DNA of 6,808 bases. Origin: Caldisericota bacterium. GTDB taxonomy: Bacteria > CG03 > B21-G15. The notes under the pieces are model-generated. The model ran no database searches. It saw only the letters and a program-made list of their open reading frames with translations, and was not told the origin of the DNA. Both the position numbers and the translations under genes were made by a program. Within the stretch, counting starts at the first letter, position 1, and each line of letters begins with the position of its first letter. The DNA lies in assembly GCA_003650255.1 (NCBI GenBank), contig QMOP01000066.1:1-6808 (forward strand), read 5' to 3'. Below are positions 5,920 to 6,808 of the stretch, in pieces.

Positions 5920-6808
5920 GGATTTAATCTCTTCGTAAAATTTTTTATATTCCCTTGCCTGTTTCTCAAGAGAAAAATCAAGTTCCATTACTCTTTTTCT
6001 CATTTCATTAAATTTTGTTTCATCTTCAAAAATTTCTTTTGCTTTCTTTATAGCATCAATTAAAGCATCTTTACTATAAAAAGACAAAAGCAATCCCCTT
6101 TCTTCATTTACAGTATCCCTAAGTCCTCCTGTCGGATTTACAATTGGTATTGTTCCATATCTAAAACTTATAAGTTGTCCTAACCCACACGGCTCAAAAT
6201 ATGAAGGCATTAGAAAAAAATCACTTCCAGCATAAATTTTGTGTGCTAAGATATTGTCAAATTTTATATTTATTCCAGTTTTATCAGGATATCTTTTAGC
6301 AATATCAGTAAAAATTTCATGATACCTTTTCTCTCCAACCCCAAGAAGAATGAAATAAATTCCGAGATTTAAAATATCCTCTATTGCCTCTGAAATAATA
6401 TCCCAACCTTTTTGAGATGTTAATCTTCCAACTGCTCCTATAAGCGGAATTGATGGGTCATATTTGAGATTGTGTTCTTCAAGAAGTTTCTTTTTACACT
6501 CCTCCTTACCAGTTAAATCACTAAAATTATAATTTTTATAAATAAAAAGGTCCTTTTCGGGATTCCACTCTTCATAATCAATTCCATTTAAAATTCCTTT
6601 TAATACATTTCTCTTTTCCCTTAAAATATTGTGAAGTCCGCATCCATACCTTTCTTCCAGTATCTCTTCTGCATAACTTGGACTCACTGCCACTATATAA
6701 TCACTGAATTTTATTCCAAGATAGAGAAAGTTTATACTGTTATTGAAAGCCACATCAGAAAAACCAAAATTTTCTGGAAGTAAAAGTTCATCTTTCTTAC
6801 TTAAAGGA
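5914..6808 (-). CDS. glgA: Glycogen synthase, C-terminal part (5' end outside window)
   Basis: This GT5-family ADP-glucose (or UDP-glucose) starch/glycogen synthase extends alpha-1,4-glucan chains in the cytoplasm. The frame is open to the window edge, and 297 C-terminal residues are visible of a usual total of about 480. A GTG at 6753 is internal, because the upstream residues (ending in ENFGFSD) continue the family match. Visible motifs, numbered from the window edge, are VSPSYAEEI (41-49), GILNGID (71-77), the phosphate-binding GRLTSQKG (127-134, with R128 and K133), FEPCGL (204-209, catalytic-site E205), TGGLRDTV (226-233) and the C-terminal LDFS helix region. The N-terminal KxGGL motif lies outside the window. 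The loop after TGGLRDTV is about ten residues shorter than in E. coli GlgA. The stop is 52 nt before pckG, with no terminator seen between. Confidence 0.95.
   Translation of the reverse strand, partial: PLSKKDELLLPENFGFSDVAFNNSINFLYLGIKFSDYIVAVSPSYAEEILEERYGCGLHNILREKRNVLKGILNGIDYEEWNPEKDLFIYKNYNFSDLTGKEECKKKLLEEHNLKYDPSIPLIGAVGRLTSQKGWDIISEAIEDILNLGIYFILLGVGEKRYHEIFTDIAKRYPDKTGINIKFDNILAHKIYAGSDFFLMPSYFEPCGLGQLISFRYGTIPIVNPTGGLRDTVNEERGLLLSFYSKDALIDAIKKAKEIFEDETKFNEMRKRVMELDFSLEKQAREYKKFYEEIKSL

Noticed and set aside
6751..6753. GTG at 6753 as the start of glgA
   Set aside because: The frame stays open to the window edge with family-like residues upstream, and a start here would remove the whole N-terminal domain.
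1..6808. CRISPR array, insertion sequence, toxin/antitoxin or defence system
   Set aside because: No spaced direct repeats, terminal inverted repeats or transposase or effector motifs were seen; the window is filled by the genes listed.

Overview
This window is a gene-dense, AT-rich stretch of bacterial chromosome in which every recognisable gene is on the minus strand, so transcription runs from high to low coordinates. The bacterial-type ribosomal proteins L13 and S9, a class II tRNA-Leu and a PilB/GspE ATPase mark it as bacterial. A lipoprotein signal peptide and the secretion ATPase suggest a two-membrane cell. Proteins rich in Lys, Glu and Ile, together with a GTP-type PEP carboxykinase that looks like the archaeal form, suggest a thermophilic or deep-branching, possibly uncultured lineage. 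That placement is inference and I cannot name the phylum from this window.

Layout in transcription order. (1) 6808-5914: the C-terminal part of glycogen synthase GlgA, whose start lies outside the window. (2) 5861-3972: GTP-dependent PEP carboxykinase, with its own promoter. The two genes fit a gluconeogenesis-to-glycogen theme. (3) 3937-3138: rplM-rpsI, the usual L13-S9 pair, overlapping by 31 nt, with a strong promoter ending almost at the rplM start codon. (4) 3119-3038: tRNA-Leu(GAG), 18 nt after rpsI. (5) 3028-2426: a class B acid-phosphatase-like HAD lipoprotein that starts 9 nt after the tRNA 3' end. (6) 2426-276: a PilB/GspE assembly ATPase with an N-terminal GAF domain, coupled to the phosphatase by a TAATG stop-start overlap. 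(7) 267-4: a small protein of unknown function whose Shine-Dalgarno sequence abuts the ATPase stop codon.

No gap between genes exceeds about 52 nt and I see no convincing intrinsic terminator, so rplM-rpsI-tRNA-phosphatase-ATPase-small gene could be one long transcript. I found no CRISPR array, insertion sequence or toxin/defence cassette. The observations most worth a second look are the predicted leaderless rplM transcript, two promoters whose -35 boxes sit on the stop codon of the preceding gene, the coding sequence placed 9 nt behind a tRNA, and the GAF domain standing where pilus ATPases often carry an N-terminal regulatory half-domain.
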